Counted from the stretch's first letter, positions 1 through 62,844 are shown. The stretch is 64,000 nt of DNA from Cristatella mucedo (GCA_009760855.2 WPIO01000009.1:1977501-2041500); one strand, 5' to 3'. Made by a program: numbers and translations. Notes: a model not told the origin generated them from the letters alone.

Positions 1-184
1 CACACCAGGCTAAGACTTAACCTTACTAGGAAATGAAAGTTAGGGAAACTCGATCACAAAAATTAATTAATGATCGCTTCCATTCAAGAATAAAGAAACA
101 CAGCATCAGGAAACAAAATAATAAGCCTACTATCTAAATATCAAACAAAAATCTACAAGCATGAATGAAAAACAAGGTCTTGTC

Positions 185-375
185 AATAATAATAATAATA
201 CACTTGATAAAATATCCTCTAAGAACTCAATCTCCTTCTAGGCGCTTTACATTTGCCGCAAAGGAAACGACGCGATCGAATGGTTAGTGGAAGCATGCTC
301 AATAAACAACAAGAGTAGCATGGTTAGGGGTGACATGCACAGGGTCAGCATGCAAGTATTGTTAGTGTCAACACG
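185..375 (-). mobile_element. L2-clade LINE 3' end
   Basis: Minus-strand L2 3' UTR with an (ATT)n tail, read on plus as (AAT)n, then a degenerate cacttgataaa..ctctaag, ctaggcgctttacattt, and the gacatgcacagggtcagcatgc block shared by the other copies. It follows sirtuin exon G. Confidence 0.85.
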
Positions 376-466
376 TTGCATCGTCTCAAAGCTTTTTCAG
401 TGCTTCAGCGCCTAAACAGTGCTCGGCTGCTATAGTGTGCCACAAATAAGGTAATGTTGCAGTTAC

Positions 467-11918
<11,452 letters not shown>

Positions 11919-11991
11919 GCTGACTCAAAGCCGGTGCTGTTCCAGCAAGGGTAGCAGCAGTAGATGGCATCAATACTTCCAAGCTCACAGA

Positions 11992-12273
11992 AATAATAAT
12001 AATAATAATGGTAATACATTTGTGTAGTGCTCACAGAAAACTGAATCGCTCTTTAGGTAATTCACAGATGCTGCATACAAAGCATTACCAAATGTTTGGT
12101 GGTAACATCTGCAAGCAGCAGGCATAGTGTAAGCAGGTACGTGCACACGAAGGACGAATCCGAAAAACCTACTAAATGCTGTAATAAGCAGGTGCGTCAT
12201 AAGCTTCTTTTTAAATGTTTTCTAGTCAGGGGACGTTGTGACGCGTCGGTAGTGAGTTCCAGGCTTTGGGATA
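11992..12273 (-). mobile_element. L2 3' end just upstream of the sirtuin start
   Basis: (AAT)n, gcgct-like terminal repeat, and the ggacgaatc..actaaatgctg..gttccaggctttggg blocks, all diverged. It begins about 75 nt upstream of the ATG at 11918. Confidence 0.8.
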
Positions 12274-12579
12274 AGAAATGGCCCAACAACGATCGCACTG
12301 TGCGCCACTCGCATACCAGCAGATCGCCATGCTGACAGCAAGAAGAACTGCAATTTATGTGCGTGTGTGCTTCACTAGTTACTGTGGTGACAGCAAGGCA
12401 GGCACAGTTCATGCACACGTGCGCATGCACCCACGCACTCACTCACACATACTATTACATCCGGACACACATACATGCGCACACATCCTCACACATCCGA
12501 ACGTACTCATTCACAGAGCCGCACACACATTGAAATATATGCAACCTCAAACAGGCATGCCCACACGCAAATACACACA

Positions 12580-12612
12580 CGTACACACACACACACACAC
12601 ACACACACTCAC
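12580..12612 (+). repeat. (CA)n microsatellite
   Basis: A run of CA units inside a wider 180-bp stretch rich in cacaca and cactca. Confidence 0.9.
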
Positions 12613-13204
12613 TCGTGTATACACAAGGGCTTGGGAAGGTCTCTCATCAGGCAACAGAGCAGCAAACACTATAACTATCAACACTAGGTATTTTTTCGTT
12701 TGCACGAATCGCTAATTGTATGCTTGTGTGAGCTGCAATTGAAGCATGTGAATGTCAGTAAACAGTTGCTATTATTCTGTCGTCCTAGGTGAAGTGCCTA
12801 GAAAGACATTTAGGTCACTTATAGTGCCGTAAAAATGATTTACTTATATCCTTATTATTATATTATGATAGCTCGTATTTGTATAAAACTGTGACGTTTC
12901 GTGCATACTATCCGGTCTATCGTCAAACGAATGGGAATTTGAGTATAAGCAGGTCTTGCTGCAAGCATTAAACTTCAATAGTCAAGCCACTTAGGCTTTG
13001 GATTCAAAAAGTGTGTGCACGAGCATGGCCGGATGCCAGCTGCCGAGCGCTTTGCCTCGAGAATCAGCCGTATACGCCAGCTCGCGTCTGCTCCCTCTCA
13101 TCTCCTTTTGCAGCTCACCTTTCTCTCTGTCCCTCATCGTCTCTATCCCGACGGCGTGGAGGTGAGCCGACGGCGTTTTGGGAGCAGTGAAAAGTAGCCG
13201 CTGC

Positions 13205-13378
13205 GTCTTTGCCCAGGAGTATGGTGGTTGCTTACCGACCCAGGTCGTGAGTTTGAAATCTTCAGCGGGGCGATCCTTTATTGCCTACTGCAGGCAGTGG
13301 TGTCAGCCGTTAAGGCTCTTCTGCTGCTATACAAATGAGGCTGTTAAATCGGCTAACCTTAAGATCGCCAGCGAAGGG
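13205..13378 (+). mobile_element. tRNA-derived SINE, family B
   Basis: gacccaggtcgtgagtttgaaatc, gcgatcctttattgcc, cagccgttaaggctcttctgctgctatac and gaggctgttaaatcggctaa in the family order. Confidence 0.8.
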
Positions 13379-15239
13379 TAACTCCGTGCCAACCCACTGC
13401 AGCTGCCAGCTTCCCTTAGGTCACCAGACTTACCATCGTCTGATTAAAGCCTCTCAATCTGTTGATGCAGTGAAATAATAATAATACACTCGATTCAAAG
13501 ATACGATCTGAGGTTATCCCAAATCGGTCGCACGATTCTCATTCTCTCACAGTACTCTCTGGCCAGCTACTTGTGCAGTCTGAATGCAAGACTCCGTGTG
13601 AGGTTGCCCGTACCACAGCAGCCGCACACCGAATTTACGGAACAGCCTAAACTATTGCTGAAGTACATGGCAAACTGCATCGGTCGCAAGCTGGCCCACC
13701 ATATTATCGTCTGAAATAAAATCCGAGGAAGCAAGCCGAGTGTGCTTCTGTAAACAAGACCTCGCAGGGCGCGTCGTGCTTCAGCACCAGCGATCCCTAT
13801 CCGAGAATGCAAAGCCTTCGCTGAGCTGTAGCGAGCAGCAAGGTCGGGTAATCGCCGCCAACCACTCCTTGGTTATTTGAACCCCCCATTCGTCGCTAAA
13901 ATTTAGCGCCCCCCCCCAGCTTCGGTCTATCTTACAGCAACACCGCAACGCAGCTCCCGATAGACTCTGAAATTTCACGATTAGGGCGAAAGCAACTCAT
14001 TCAGGGATGCAGCGAGCTTACTTCTTCTCCCCTCTCATCTGGTTGGCTCTTGCTGCTGTTCCTCTTGGCCCTCCACGCACACGAAAACCATCTGTTAGCC
14101 CAAGTTTTGTAATTGGATCGCAGCTCATTCGCAGTCGCCAACTCTCGAGCTCATCCTACTCAGTAATTACCAATGCCATGTAATTCGCTGTAATTCAGCC
14201 GAATAAGTATACATAAATGAACTCGGCCTGGCAAAATTACAAGCCGTTTATAGTTCGTGAAAATTTCCAAATTGTACGAGCATTCCACAGAACAACCCCA
14301 TTCCCAAATACACTAATAATACGAAAAATTGAGAATCAACAGCAGTTTCCCAATGGTCAGCAGGAAAGTCGTGGCACTGATGCAATAAGCAGCCTTCCTC
14401 ACCGAAGTCCAAACGGTCGGGACCGATGAAGGTGGGGCAGTTACCAATGCCAAGGCCGTAACCTCTTACCTACCGAGAAGGCCACTAAGGGTCGGGTAAT
14501 AGGAGTGTGGTATCTCGCTTTGAGGGGAATTGATCCGGATACGTCGACACATAACATTCACAGCTGGTGACGAGTTGGTAAGTCGCATGCTGTTACAGAT
14601 TACATCTCCTGCTCCATACTGTAAATTCTGCCGCTCTTGTAATCTCGCTGCCCTCCCGATGTAGCCACCGCGATTGTAAGGACTATCGCTTTGGCTTGTG
14701 TTTGGGATTTTCAGCCCATATTATTCATTTATATAAATAGCTTAGAGTGATACGCACGTCCGCGTATCCTCGATTAATCTTTTATAGCCGAAGTTTCTCA
14801 CTCGCTGGTTCGCCAGCTGAGACCGCCACCGTAGTTTCATCCGAGATGAGCGCCCAAAAACCTCTTCTTCTGGCTACTGCTAGCGTACGGTCCATTAGCG
14901 CGTTCCTTGGTACCTCAATCGCCGGAGCGCACAGTTCTAGGAACTAGGCAATTGTACGAGCTTTCGCTGTTCGATGCAGCCGCCCCGTGGCTTAGTCGCT
15001 GCATTTTCGCTACGACCATTTCAACCCATTTCGACCCGAGCAGGAACTTGTGTAGCAGGAAGCTGCTTCTTTTTTCTCCAGATTCCTGACTCCCGATTGG
15101 CTGAAGCTTCGAAAGCTTTTCTCTCGCTAGGAGGCAAATCGATTCTCCGAAATGCGACCGACCTTTCCTTTCGCTAACATTTTAAAACGATCACTTTGCT
15201 CAGGCAGCTGTCCAATACCACGTGTATTGACACGACATG

Positions 15240-15354
<115 letters not shown>

Positions 15355-16039
15355 ACGACAGGTGTCGCTTGTGGCGATACAAGCCGAGGTTTTGCTGCAG
15401 AAGATCTCTCTGCCTCGTTATGCCAATCCTAGAGTGGCTGTCACCCGAGCAGCAGACGAGCTGGAATATTCTGGAAAGAGCCCGCGAATAGTATTTGCAT
15501 TGTAGTTTTTATTGCCATAACTTACGAAGTTAGTACTTTTTATGTGTGGAATAATTCGTTCTGGGTAGTTAAACGGACATTTAGCAATAAAGGCTTCGAG
15601 TGAAACATATTCAGAGAAGTGCATGCATACGTTCAACCGCTATATGACTCCGTCTCTCATAATTTGCCGTGTGTAGGCAAAGTTCAGAGATGTTCTGATG
15701 TCGGCCAGTGGCAGAACTTTGTTGTGCGAGGCTTGCCTTATAGCCTCGATTCTTTGCGGTTTGAATCGATCTAGCCTGCATCGAATGAAATAGCAGTCTC
15801 GTTTGATAGTCTTTCACTCTGGAAAGGCTAGTTACATCAAACTGATTTGCAGCTCCCTGCTTGTTAGTGCTTGCCGTACTGCATTAGATACAGCAAGGAC
15901 TAGGTGCGGCTTGTCGACCGTGCAGTCGCATTGGTCGTCACCCTCATTCGTTTTCTTTACCCGAAATGCACTGTGTCTACTATCTGTAGTGCCCTAAGGG
16001 GTTTGGGGTAGGTTTGAATGGTCTAATTTATATATTTAT

Positions 16040-16043
<4 letters not shown>

Positions 16044-16087
<44 letters not shown>
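16044..16087 (+). repeat. (CA)n-(TA)n compound microsatellite
   Basis: About 30 bp of CA followed by 14 bp of TA, about 600 bp upstream of the FRMD8 start. Confidence 0.95.
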
Positions 16088-16088
<1 letters not shown>

Positions 16089-16676
16089 ATCATACCCTAA
16101 TGTAGCAGTTCCCAAAATCTAGAGCCGGTGACACTAGTAGTCGCAGCTGTTGTCCGAAAGTCACATCTCGCATGGTGTGATTGGTTTTGGTATTTGCACG
16201 ACTATAACAGTGCCGCCTACCCACTGACCCAATCTGCATGCCAGGCGATGCATCCAGCAGACTGCTGGACGCACTGGGTATGTGCTGACAGCCTGCCGCA
16301 GGCCTATGTGAGGCACTCTGTAAATTCAGTGTTACAGCAGTCTCTGTCAGTAGCTGCTTGCCCTTCGTAATCGGTCCGTGCTGCCGGTGATACAAGAACC
16401 GAACACGGCAACGTTCGCGATGGCCAGCCCTCTGGCAGGATTGCCTGCATGTCGTGCAATCATTACTGAGCCTGTTAAAGTTCTCCGGAGACCAGCCGTG
16501 TGCGCTGGCAGTCGATTGGCCGGTCCTGTTCAGTGTGACACTGGATGCCGGCCAGTGGGGGGGGGGGCCAAATAAGCCCGAAAGGAGCCGCTTGTCCACT
16601 TGCCGCAAGCGAGTTTGAACAGCTGCCGTCTGTCTGCACTCCTCTCTTCAGCCATCGGCGTGTGTCAACTGCGAGC

Positions 16677-32193
<15,517 letters not shown>

Positions 32194-32315
32194 GTTGGCG
32201 AACACGGAGCGCAGCGCACGCTCGGCCTCAAGCGCAGCGCATCGTGTCCTGTGAGGCAAGCGGCTGGTGCTGCCTTGCCTCTCTTTCGTCCACAACGCCC
32301 TCGTGCAGGTCAAGC

Positions 32316-32316
32316 G

Positions 32317-32347
<31 letters not shown>

Positions 32348-32446
32348 TTTTCTCTCTTTTTCTCTCTTTTTCTCTTTTTCTCTCTCTCTTTCCCTCTCTC
32401 TCTCTCTCTTTCTTTTACTCTCTTTCTTTTACTCTCACTCTTTGGC
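32316..32446 (+). repeat. Pyrimidine (CT/TTTCTC)n tract
   Basis: About 130 bp of nearly pure C/T right after FRMD8 exon 8. It could act as a polypyrimidine tract for a downstream exon. Confidence 0.9.
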
Positions 32447-34449
32447 ACTGCGATATCGGTAGCTAATCTGGCTGGCTTTCGTTCACTTTTGCATTATGCA
32501 TTTCCACACTCTCGTGAATGAATCGGATCGTAGTCAAATGTGCATGACGCATTGCCGGCCGGCGCCCTCCCTTTACGCTTTCCCTTCTGGAGTGGAATCG
32601 CTATCGTCGCTGGCTTCGCGAGCATCGTCTGCTCAGTGTCGTGGCCGTCGGTGCTGCACTCGCTAGCAGCCGCGAGCACAGTGGCGCTCCCAACTGGAAC
32701 CGTGCAGCAAGCAGCCTGTCTCAGCGGTCCTGTCCGACACTTGCAGCACGCCTGCGGGACAGCACGTACGGCTGCTGCAAGTACGATCGAGTACGCTCGC
32801 AGCGCTTCAGCGCCACCGGCGAGCGCCTCGACACGCCATCGAAAAAGTAGCGCCGACGCCGCCGTGCTGAGACCGGCGCCAGTGCCCGGACGGCCTGCCA
32901 CTGGCTGTCTTTCCATCTGCCTCGTTCGCCGCCAGCATGCGGACGACGACGACGAGCTGGTTGGTTGTCGCAACCGGATAGGCGCGGTGCGCTCGCCGAG
33001 TCGCTAGTCGACGCACGCGATGCAGCTCGATCCGCCACCCACCCACCCCGAGCACCAGGAGAGAGGCAAGCCGTGACCGACTCAGTGCTCGCTCTGCTGC
33101 TGCTGCTGTTCCTGCTCTCCCTCCCCTCCTCTCCCCTCCCTCCAGTCGTTTCCTTCCCAACCACTCCCCCCCCCCCGGCCTGCTATCCTGGACGGAGCTT
33201 TTACTTTATCGCTCACCCTCAACAGTTACCTGCCTACTGTCACCGGGTGTGCACCGATGGACCTGCCTCGCCATTCCTCCTGTGAAGAAGTGCACAGACC
33301 GGCACTCAGCTGCCGGTGCCTAGCTCGTGTCACGTTGTCTTCTTTGTTGCCGCCATCGTGCCACATCGTGCGACCGGCTGATCCTGTGATGCACGCGCTA
33401 GCCTCTTCTCAACCTTGCCTGGTCGCCTGTGATTGCAAGCAAGTTGCATTGAATGGAGTTCCTCGAGACCCGTGCACTTCTTGCAAGCACTCGGTGCGCC
33501 TTCGTGCACGCCTACACTCAGGCACAGGCACACACTAATGAGCCTGCCCAATGCACATGCGACATACGGGTTGTGACCTTATCAACGCTGCACTAGTGCT
33601 TACTATCCTTGTAATTAATTCCTAATCATGTGGCTTTGAATATGAGATTGACAAAATATAGCTTCTGAAGATGCTGCCGATGCTGTCTGTATCTTTGCTG
33701 GGGCGATGGCACGATTGATCTCGCCTCGAATGCCTATTGGTCAGTCGGAGAGTCGCTCACTCACAGTCAGTCTGACTGCGATGATCGACTCGTATGAGTG
33801 GGGAGAGGACGTACGGTGAGCGCAGGTGCCCCTTCGGGGCTTGCCTCAGCCAGCTAAGATCAGCAGACAGGTGCTGCCAGCGTCGCCCCGGCAAGCTAAG
33901 GGGCCGGGCTACGACGAAAGTCTTAGTGAAGGTGACGTTGAGGACGTGGTGCTTTGGATGCCTTAATACTAATGCAATGTCGCGATTTTGTCTTGATGAC
34001 TTAGAGAAAGAGAGAGAGAGAGAGATCTTGACTTGCCCATTGAGTCGGCTAACCTCATGGTTTTTTAGATTAAAAGAGATTTTCTTGCACTAGGTACTAA
34101 CTAGTGCATCATTTTTTGCGGTATAGAAATCGCGAAGAAAGAGTTTATTCATTACTTTTCGACGAAAGATTCACTAGCCTATGGCAGTAACGTCAAAGGT
34201 CTTGTTTACGAAATTATAAAAGTGCCATGATCCAACTGAATGGAGACTCTTCAGTGATTCACCCAACCGAAGGTTTAAGGTAGTTTTACTTCAAAATGGA
34301 GACAGCTGCAAGGCACTTACTCGGAGACGCCGACCTTGTGGCTGGCGTGCCTACGGTTGCCGGGGTTTGACGATCAATCCGACGTGCTCATCGCCTGGTA
34401 TATTCTGTTGCGCACCAGCTTTTCAGCATTATTGTGTCGCCTGCCCGGG
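32447..34449. other. Presumed FRMD8 3' region and convergent intergenic DNA
   Basis: GC-rich to about 33.5 kb with overlapping frames on both strands. I could not recognise the FRMD8 tail in any of them. A plus-strand AATAAA at 34570-34575 is the first clear signal downstream. Beyond 33.6 kb nothing coding was seen. Confidence 0.4.
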
Positions 34450-34894
34450 CAATTGAATTTATTGACAGGGACCCGGATCCCGAAAAGGACCCGGGTCTCG
34501 AAAAAACTATAACGCCGAGAATAATAGTCAGATAGACCTCGTTGTAGGCTCAACTGTCTTCATTTAATCAATAAAGCTATACCGCGATCCGAGTTCAATT
34601 TTTATTCTCTACTTGTTGGCGAAGAAAAACAGGAGTGGGGTTTGGCCAGGCTGTAGATGGGGGTTCTTCGGGCGCCCGGGCTTCGTCTTCGGCGTTTCGA
34701 CACCAACCGCCAGCTTTTTGTTTGCGAACTCCGTATACAGTGCCGTGAGTGGATGGGGAAACTCCATTGGGGCGTCCTCCGTTTTTAACATGACAGAACA
34801 TTAGGTTTTTCTGCGATTTTGACTATTTTCTAGAAAATAATGAATTCACTGAGCATGGGGTCTTTGCCTGGGTCCCTGCCAATAGGTTCAATTG
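34450..34894. mobile_element. Candidate 445-bp element with 25-bp terminal inverted repeats
   Basis: The ends 34450-34474 and 34870-34894 are inverted copies with 22 of 25 bases matching (CAATTGAA..TATTG.CAGGGACCC). A 60-codon minus-strand frame (34791-34609) with a P-K-T-K-P-G-R-P-K-N stretch lies inside. I see no target-site duplication. Confidence 0.5.
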
Positions 34895-35176
34895 ATCGCC
34901 AAGTAATGTGAAAATTGGGACTTTAAACCTACCGCTCCGCTGCTCTGCTCTGCTCTCTTTGGCCCCTTTCTTCGTGGCTCACATTCGGCGTCCGTCACGA
35001 GCCGTTATCATTTCGAGTTGAGCAAAAAATCGGAAGCATCGACTCGGAAGCAGCGAACCGGCTGGCTGGAATGGACTGCTAGCAGATCTAGGAGAGGTCT
35101 AGGTCGAGCAATGTTGAAGCTTTGAGGTGAGAGGTCGAGCAATTAGAGGTCGAGCAGCAGCTTTAGCCTTCTTAAG

Positions 35177-35182
35177 TTTATT
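35177..35182 (-). terminator. Polyadenylation signal of the chitin-binding gene
   Basis: AATAAA on the minus strand, about 217 nt after the stop codon at 35399. It is the first canonical signal downstream. Confidence 0.45.
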
Positions 35183-35398
35183 TAGCGGTGCTGACGATTC
35201 GAGCGCCCCATGCGGCTCGCTCTACAGCTTGCCGCTACGTACGACGGTAGCGATGGTACTGAGGCGATCTGAGCGAATGTAATGAACTCCTACAGGCTCT
35301 CGCCGAGAATAAGGATATTTCTGGCTGTGCCATGCGTCTCGTGAACCTGCCGCGATGCCTGCTCCCCCCCCCCCAATCGAGGCCTCCGGCGACCGGCT

Positions 35399-35806
35399 CT
35401 AGCACGGGCAGTCGACGTTGACTGGGTGCTGGCATCTTCCGCTCCTGGTGCTAAACATCAGGCCGTCGGGACAGGGCATCGTGTAGAAGACTCCCACACC
35501 GAGCCGCAGGGCGGCCAGGCTCGCCACGTCGAATGCTCGGCACCGAGTTCGAGGCGTCGGAAAGTAGAGACCGCCATGCTGGCTGACGAGCGGGCAGCGT
35601 CGATATCTCAGCGGTACGCCTGTGGACAGACGGACGGAGGGGGCAGCTAGCGACGCACGAAAAAGAAAACGCCGAGCGAGCGTAGTCGGAGCGCCAGCGA
35701 TGGTGCAGCACTTACTGAAAACCGTCCCGCCCTGCCACCCGTCCGCCCGGCTGCTCAAGCCGATCAATGCGATAGATAGAATGGTGACTGCGCACAAAGC
35801 CTTCAT
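35399..35806 (-). CDS. Small secreted protein with chitin-binding type-2 (peritrophin-A) domain, 2 exons
   Basis: Exon 1 is 35806-35716 and exon 2 is 35619-35399, joined across a 96-nt GT-AG intron (donor TCA|GTAAGT, acceptor TCCACAG) in phase 1, giving 103 residues. Residues 1-21 form a signal peptide (MKALCAV, then a hydrophobic TILSIALIGL core). Residues 39-101 look like a ChtBD2 fold: C39, G47-x-Y/F-P, C57, then PCPDGLMF (C80), C93 and C101, ending V-D-C-P-C. The usual third cysteine, a few residues after C57, is missing (A63 or S64), and an extra C103 is present. The family binds chitin in peritrophic matrix, cuticle or shell. A TATA box and a polyadenylation signal frame it. The intron is also open in frame, so a retained-intron form is possible. 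Exact role unknown. Confidence 0.75.
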   Translation of the reverse strand: MKALCAVTILSIALIGLSSRADGWQGGTVFSKCCTIAGAPTTLARRFLFRASLAAPSVRLSTGVPLRYRRCPLVSQHGGLYFPTPRTRCRAFDVASLAALRLGVGVFYTMPCPDGLMFSTRSGRCQHPVNVDCPC

Positions 35807-35859
35807 CGCCACAGATCGTGCCGACGCCCGAGTGCCGCTGCAGCCGATGCGTCGTCGCA

Positions 35860-35865
35860 TTTATA
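35860..35865 (-). promoter_or_regulatory. TATA box of the chitin-binding gene
   Basis: TATAAA on the minus strand lies 54 nt upstream of the ATG at 35806, a spacing that leaves a 5' leader of roughly 25 nt. Confidence 0.55.
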
Positions 35866-36759
35866 CCGCAAGAACCGCGGCATTGGCCGTTCGGCGACTT
35901 GGCCCGAGTCTCGCGTAATAATCGTCGGCTGCGCCCCTCGCCAACCGCGTGTGCAGGGGGGAGGCGGACAGTGACTATCCATCGCGCGAGCCGCCAAATA
36001 TCGCCCCTCGCTTGCCAAGCCTGAGCTCCATTATTGGGAATCCATCGGACGATGGGCGCGTGTAAAACCCAATCACACAGAGAGTCGCCCGCGGTAGCAC
36101 TTGCGTAGCTACATACGCCAGCCATTAGAGAGCCAACTTCAGACGTTAGAGCAACGGTCCGCTCGTAGGCCGACCAGAGCTGCGAATAATAGGATGGATG
36201 GGAGCTGGCGGAGTCGATAGGGCTGAGAGAGGAGAGAGAGAGAGGAGAGCGCCCGAGCCGCTAGGGCGCTCGTTTGCAATAAAAACCTGCCAGCCCAAGT
36301 TTATTCATTTCTAAAACTTAAAAGAGAGAGAGAGAGCCCCCCCCCCTGTGCAACTTCATTCTTGGGCCAGGGCCGTTAGTTTTTAATAGTGTGTAGGAAA
36401 GCCGAAATAGTCGGAGCATGCAGCCCAAGTGTGACCCGCTATCGATATTAGAGGAAGAGAAATTTTGTATTTAATCTTCGCTGCAGGACATCTAGCTCTG
36501 CAACCCAGACTCGGCTGATCGCAGGCTCGATACTCTCATCGATGCAAATACGACAGAAGAGTGCTCTCCACGAGCATACTCCAAGAAAGTATGTCCGAGT
36601 ACGGAGTCGCAGAGACACCTTTCTGCTTTAACGAGGAACTTGAGAAGATGCACCGTGTAAAGCGAAGTCTTAAGCACCGCTAAAAGGAGTCCGGTCTGAT
36701 GACGATCAAGCCAGTTTCAGCGGCTACATTCGGAAGCTTAGCAAAGTCAACGTTGCAAA

Positions 36760-37400
36760 GAATGAGTCTATGCACTCTCAGCTGTGCTGACTCTGGAGTG
36801 CTTATCTTTAAAATCCAACTGGAACTTACGTGATAACTTTGAAGTTTAGGTATAAAAGTGTTACCGGTCTGAGTGACATTACTCGTTCCAGTGTCATCGG
36901 TTGGACGGCAGTAAGAAGATTAGTCAGAAGTTGCTCAAGTTCTTCTGCTCTACTGCCTACGTTGTAATAAGTGGCCTGACAATAGTTTCATCGAAAGTTG
37001 CTGAGGTGTAACGTGAGGCTAGAATAATAATGTTAATAATAATAATGCACTTGATAAAGCACCCTCAGAGAACTCAATCTCTTTCTAGGTGCTTTACATT
37101 AGGCTAAGAATAGATTTACCATGTTAGTTATACAGGGCTGCAGGAAATCTATGCATCCCAAAAGAACATGAGGTATGAGGTTTAGATTACTTGTAGCCTT
37201 AGGAGACAGAGGGAAAATCCTTGGTATAATCTTCGGGCAGCAGAGGCAGGTTTGATGGTAGGTATTGAGGAAGACCAAGGAACGGAGGGAGGTTGAAAAT
37301 TCCAGGGGAGGATATCATTGACTCCCTTATTTTCGCTGTCTTGTAGTGAAAGCAGCTATGAAAATGATCGGCTAGATCTTCTCGAGGATCAACTATACTA
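36760..37400 (-). mobile_element. Old L2 RT fragment with nested L2 tail
   Basis: Parallels 26.6-27.15 kb of the longer copy (actctggagtg, cgttccagtgtc, gttgctcaagttc, catgttagttata, gatcggctagatc) but is much more diverged. It is split by the insert at 37022-37100. Confidence 0.75.
37022..37100 (-). mobile_element. 79-bp L2 3'-end insertion with 6-bp target duplication
   Basis: (AAT)n plus L2 terminus flanked by AGGCTA at 37016-37021 and 37101-37106, inside an older L2 RT fragment. Confidence 0.82.
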
Positions 37401-37871
37401 TGGAGAATAAACCAGCAAGCAAAACCCTTTTAAATAGCCTAGGGTAAACTCTTTACTTTACAAAAAGTGAGTCGCCTGCAACTGGATAGAAAGACCACAT
37501 TTACTGAATATTGCCTGACTTTCACAGAGTTAAGAGGACCGATTATTCGAATTTCACTATTTCCTTTCATGGGAGAATACGTTAAGGGGCATATTAACGA
37601 AAAGCATGCCTAGTATGTGGCTATTGTACTAAATGATTGGCTTCCAAAGAGGCTGCAGCTCTGTTATGAGGAAATGCTGGTACATGTGGCAAAACCTATG
37701 TGGCCAGTATTTTGAACAGACCAGCTCACCAATATCCACGAGGCACGAACAGCACCTGCATTAGCGTGCGGTAAACACATGAGCACTCTAATTGCTGCTC
37801 GACATTGTTTAAAATGGTACAAATTCGGTACACAGTCAATATTTCCTTATTTCCCTGCTTGCTTAACTTGT

Positions 37872-38515
37872 AATAATAATAGTAATAACAATAATAATAA
37901 TACATTAGTTATAATGTCCTCAGAGAATTCAATCTCTTTCTAGGCACGTTGCATTTGCTGCAAAGGAAGCATGGTCGAATAGTTAGTGGTAGCTTGCTCA
38001 ATGACAACAAGCAAAACATGGTTAGAGGCGACATGCACAGTGTCAGCACGCACAAGCACACAAAGGACGAATCAAATGGACACACTAAATGTTGTAAAAA
38101 AATAGATACGTTTTAGCCTCCTTTTTAAAAATCGTCATGTCATGGTACTTGTGACGTGCATCGCTAGAGAGTCCGAGGCTTTCGGAACTAAAGGCAAGGT
38201 CTCCAAAAGATTTGAGGTCCGTATGGTGTATAGATAAACGATTCGATTCCGAAAAGCAGGTGGACGCTTAGCTTGGTGGCGGAGTAGATCTGATAGGTAG
38301 GCTGGAGCCAGAGAATGAATGAACCTAAAAGTGAGTGACAGAACCTTGAAGTCGATATGCTGCTTGACTGGGAGCCAGTGCAGGTCGGCGAGAAGTGATA
38401 TGATGAGGCAAGTGCGCTGCTCACGACGGACAAGCCTGGCTGCAGAGTTTTTCACCAGCTGTAAGTGCCTGACTGCACAGGCCGGTAGACCAGCAAGCGG
38501 TGAGTTCCACTTCAC
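37872..38515 (-). mobile_element. L2 LINE 3' part
   Basis: (AAT)n tail, 3' UTR and a decayed frame with RHLQLVKNSAARLVRREQR, LHWLPVKQHIDFKVLSLTF and LAPAYLSDLL. Confidence 0.9.
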
Positions 38516-39324
38516 CTGTCGCAAGTTGAGCCCTTGCTATCTAGGCGACAGTCCCATCCGGTTCTTAGCAGTTACCAAGCACACAACAATGCTTGCAGGG
38601 TGCTCATCTAAATGCACCATAAACAGGAAGGGCCCTCTCTTACAAATCATGCGATTGCACATAACCGCGTCAATGGCACGCAAAGTATATTCGCGACAGG
38701 TGAGGGGGTGAAAATACGTTTAATGCAAAAACCGAGCCCCGTGGTCCTTCGCAAAAGAACGGCTTCACCAGTTTCACAAGCTACGCCTCAGGCCGGCGAG
38801 GTGCATAAGTTCCGAGATGGCCGCTGGAGCAAAGTGTGGCATGGCGTCGGTGTGAAGTGCTATGAATATTGCGGTTAGACCCGCTGCAGCTCAGCGCAGC
38901 GCTTCTCACACCGCGAGGAGAACCCGGCGAGTCGTCGGAGGTCGACCAGGCGTGAGACGGCCGAGGACTCGAGCCGGAGGCTCTGCGGAGCAGCCGAGTA
39001 AGACGCCGCACCAACGAGGCGCGGCTCCGCGAAAAAGTAGTTCAATTTCAAGACTAAGCTCGAAGGATAAGACGAAAACGGCTGCGCAGTCCATCGTGGC
39101 GCTGACCAGTCGGCGGCGACTGCTCTCGGCTGCTGCTGCTTCTGCCGCCGCCGCCGTCGTTCACGACCCTTCGCACTGCCGGGTCGAGCGAATGCGCGGC
39201 TTCACCGGAGGAAGGTCACTTCTGCGCTGACGGAATGAAACTTTTGTCTTAGTAGCTCAGCCTTCAGCTTGCAAGCATATTGACTGAGGTCGTTCAGTAA
39301 TTCTAATGACTGAGGTCGGAGGTC
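38516..39324. other. COG2 downstream region, GC-rich
   Basis: Probable COG2 3' UTR and flank. A plus-strand frame of 122 codons (38862-39230) is Arg/Ser/Ala-rich with no recognisable domain. Both strands are open because the DNA is GC-rich, so I do not call it a gene. Confidence 0.4.

Positions 39325-62844
<23,520 letters not shown>

Noticed and set aside
32540-33007. 155-codon plus-strand frame after FRMD8 exon 8
   Set aside because: Considered as the FRMD8 tail, but no stretch could be matched to the family and the splice phase could not be fixed, so it is not called.
38862-39230. 122-codon Arg/Ser/Ala-rich frame
   Set aside because: No recognised domain, and the opposite strand is open as well. 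It lies in the probable COG2 3' flank.
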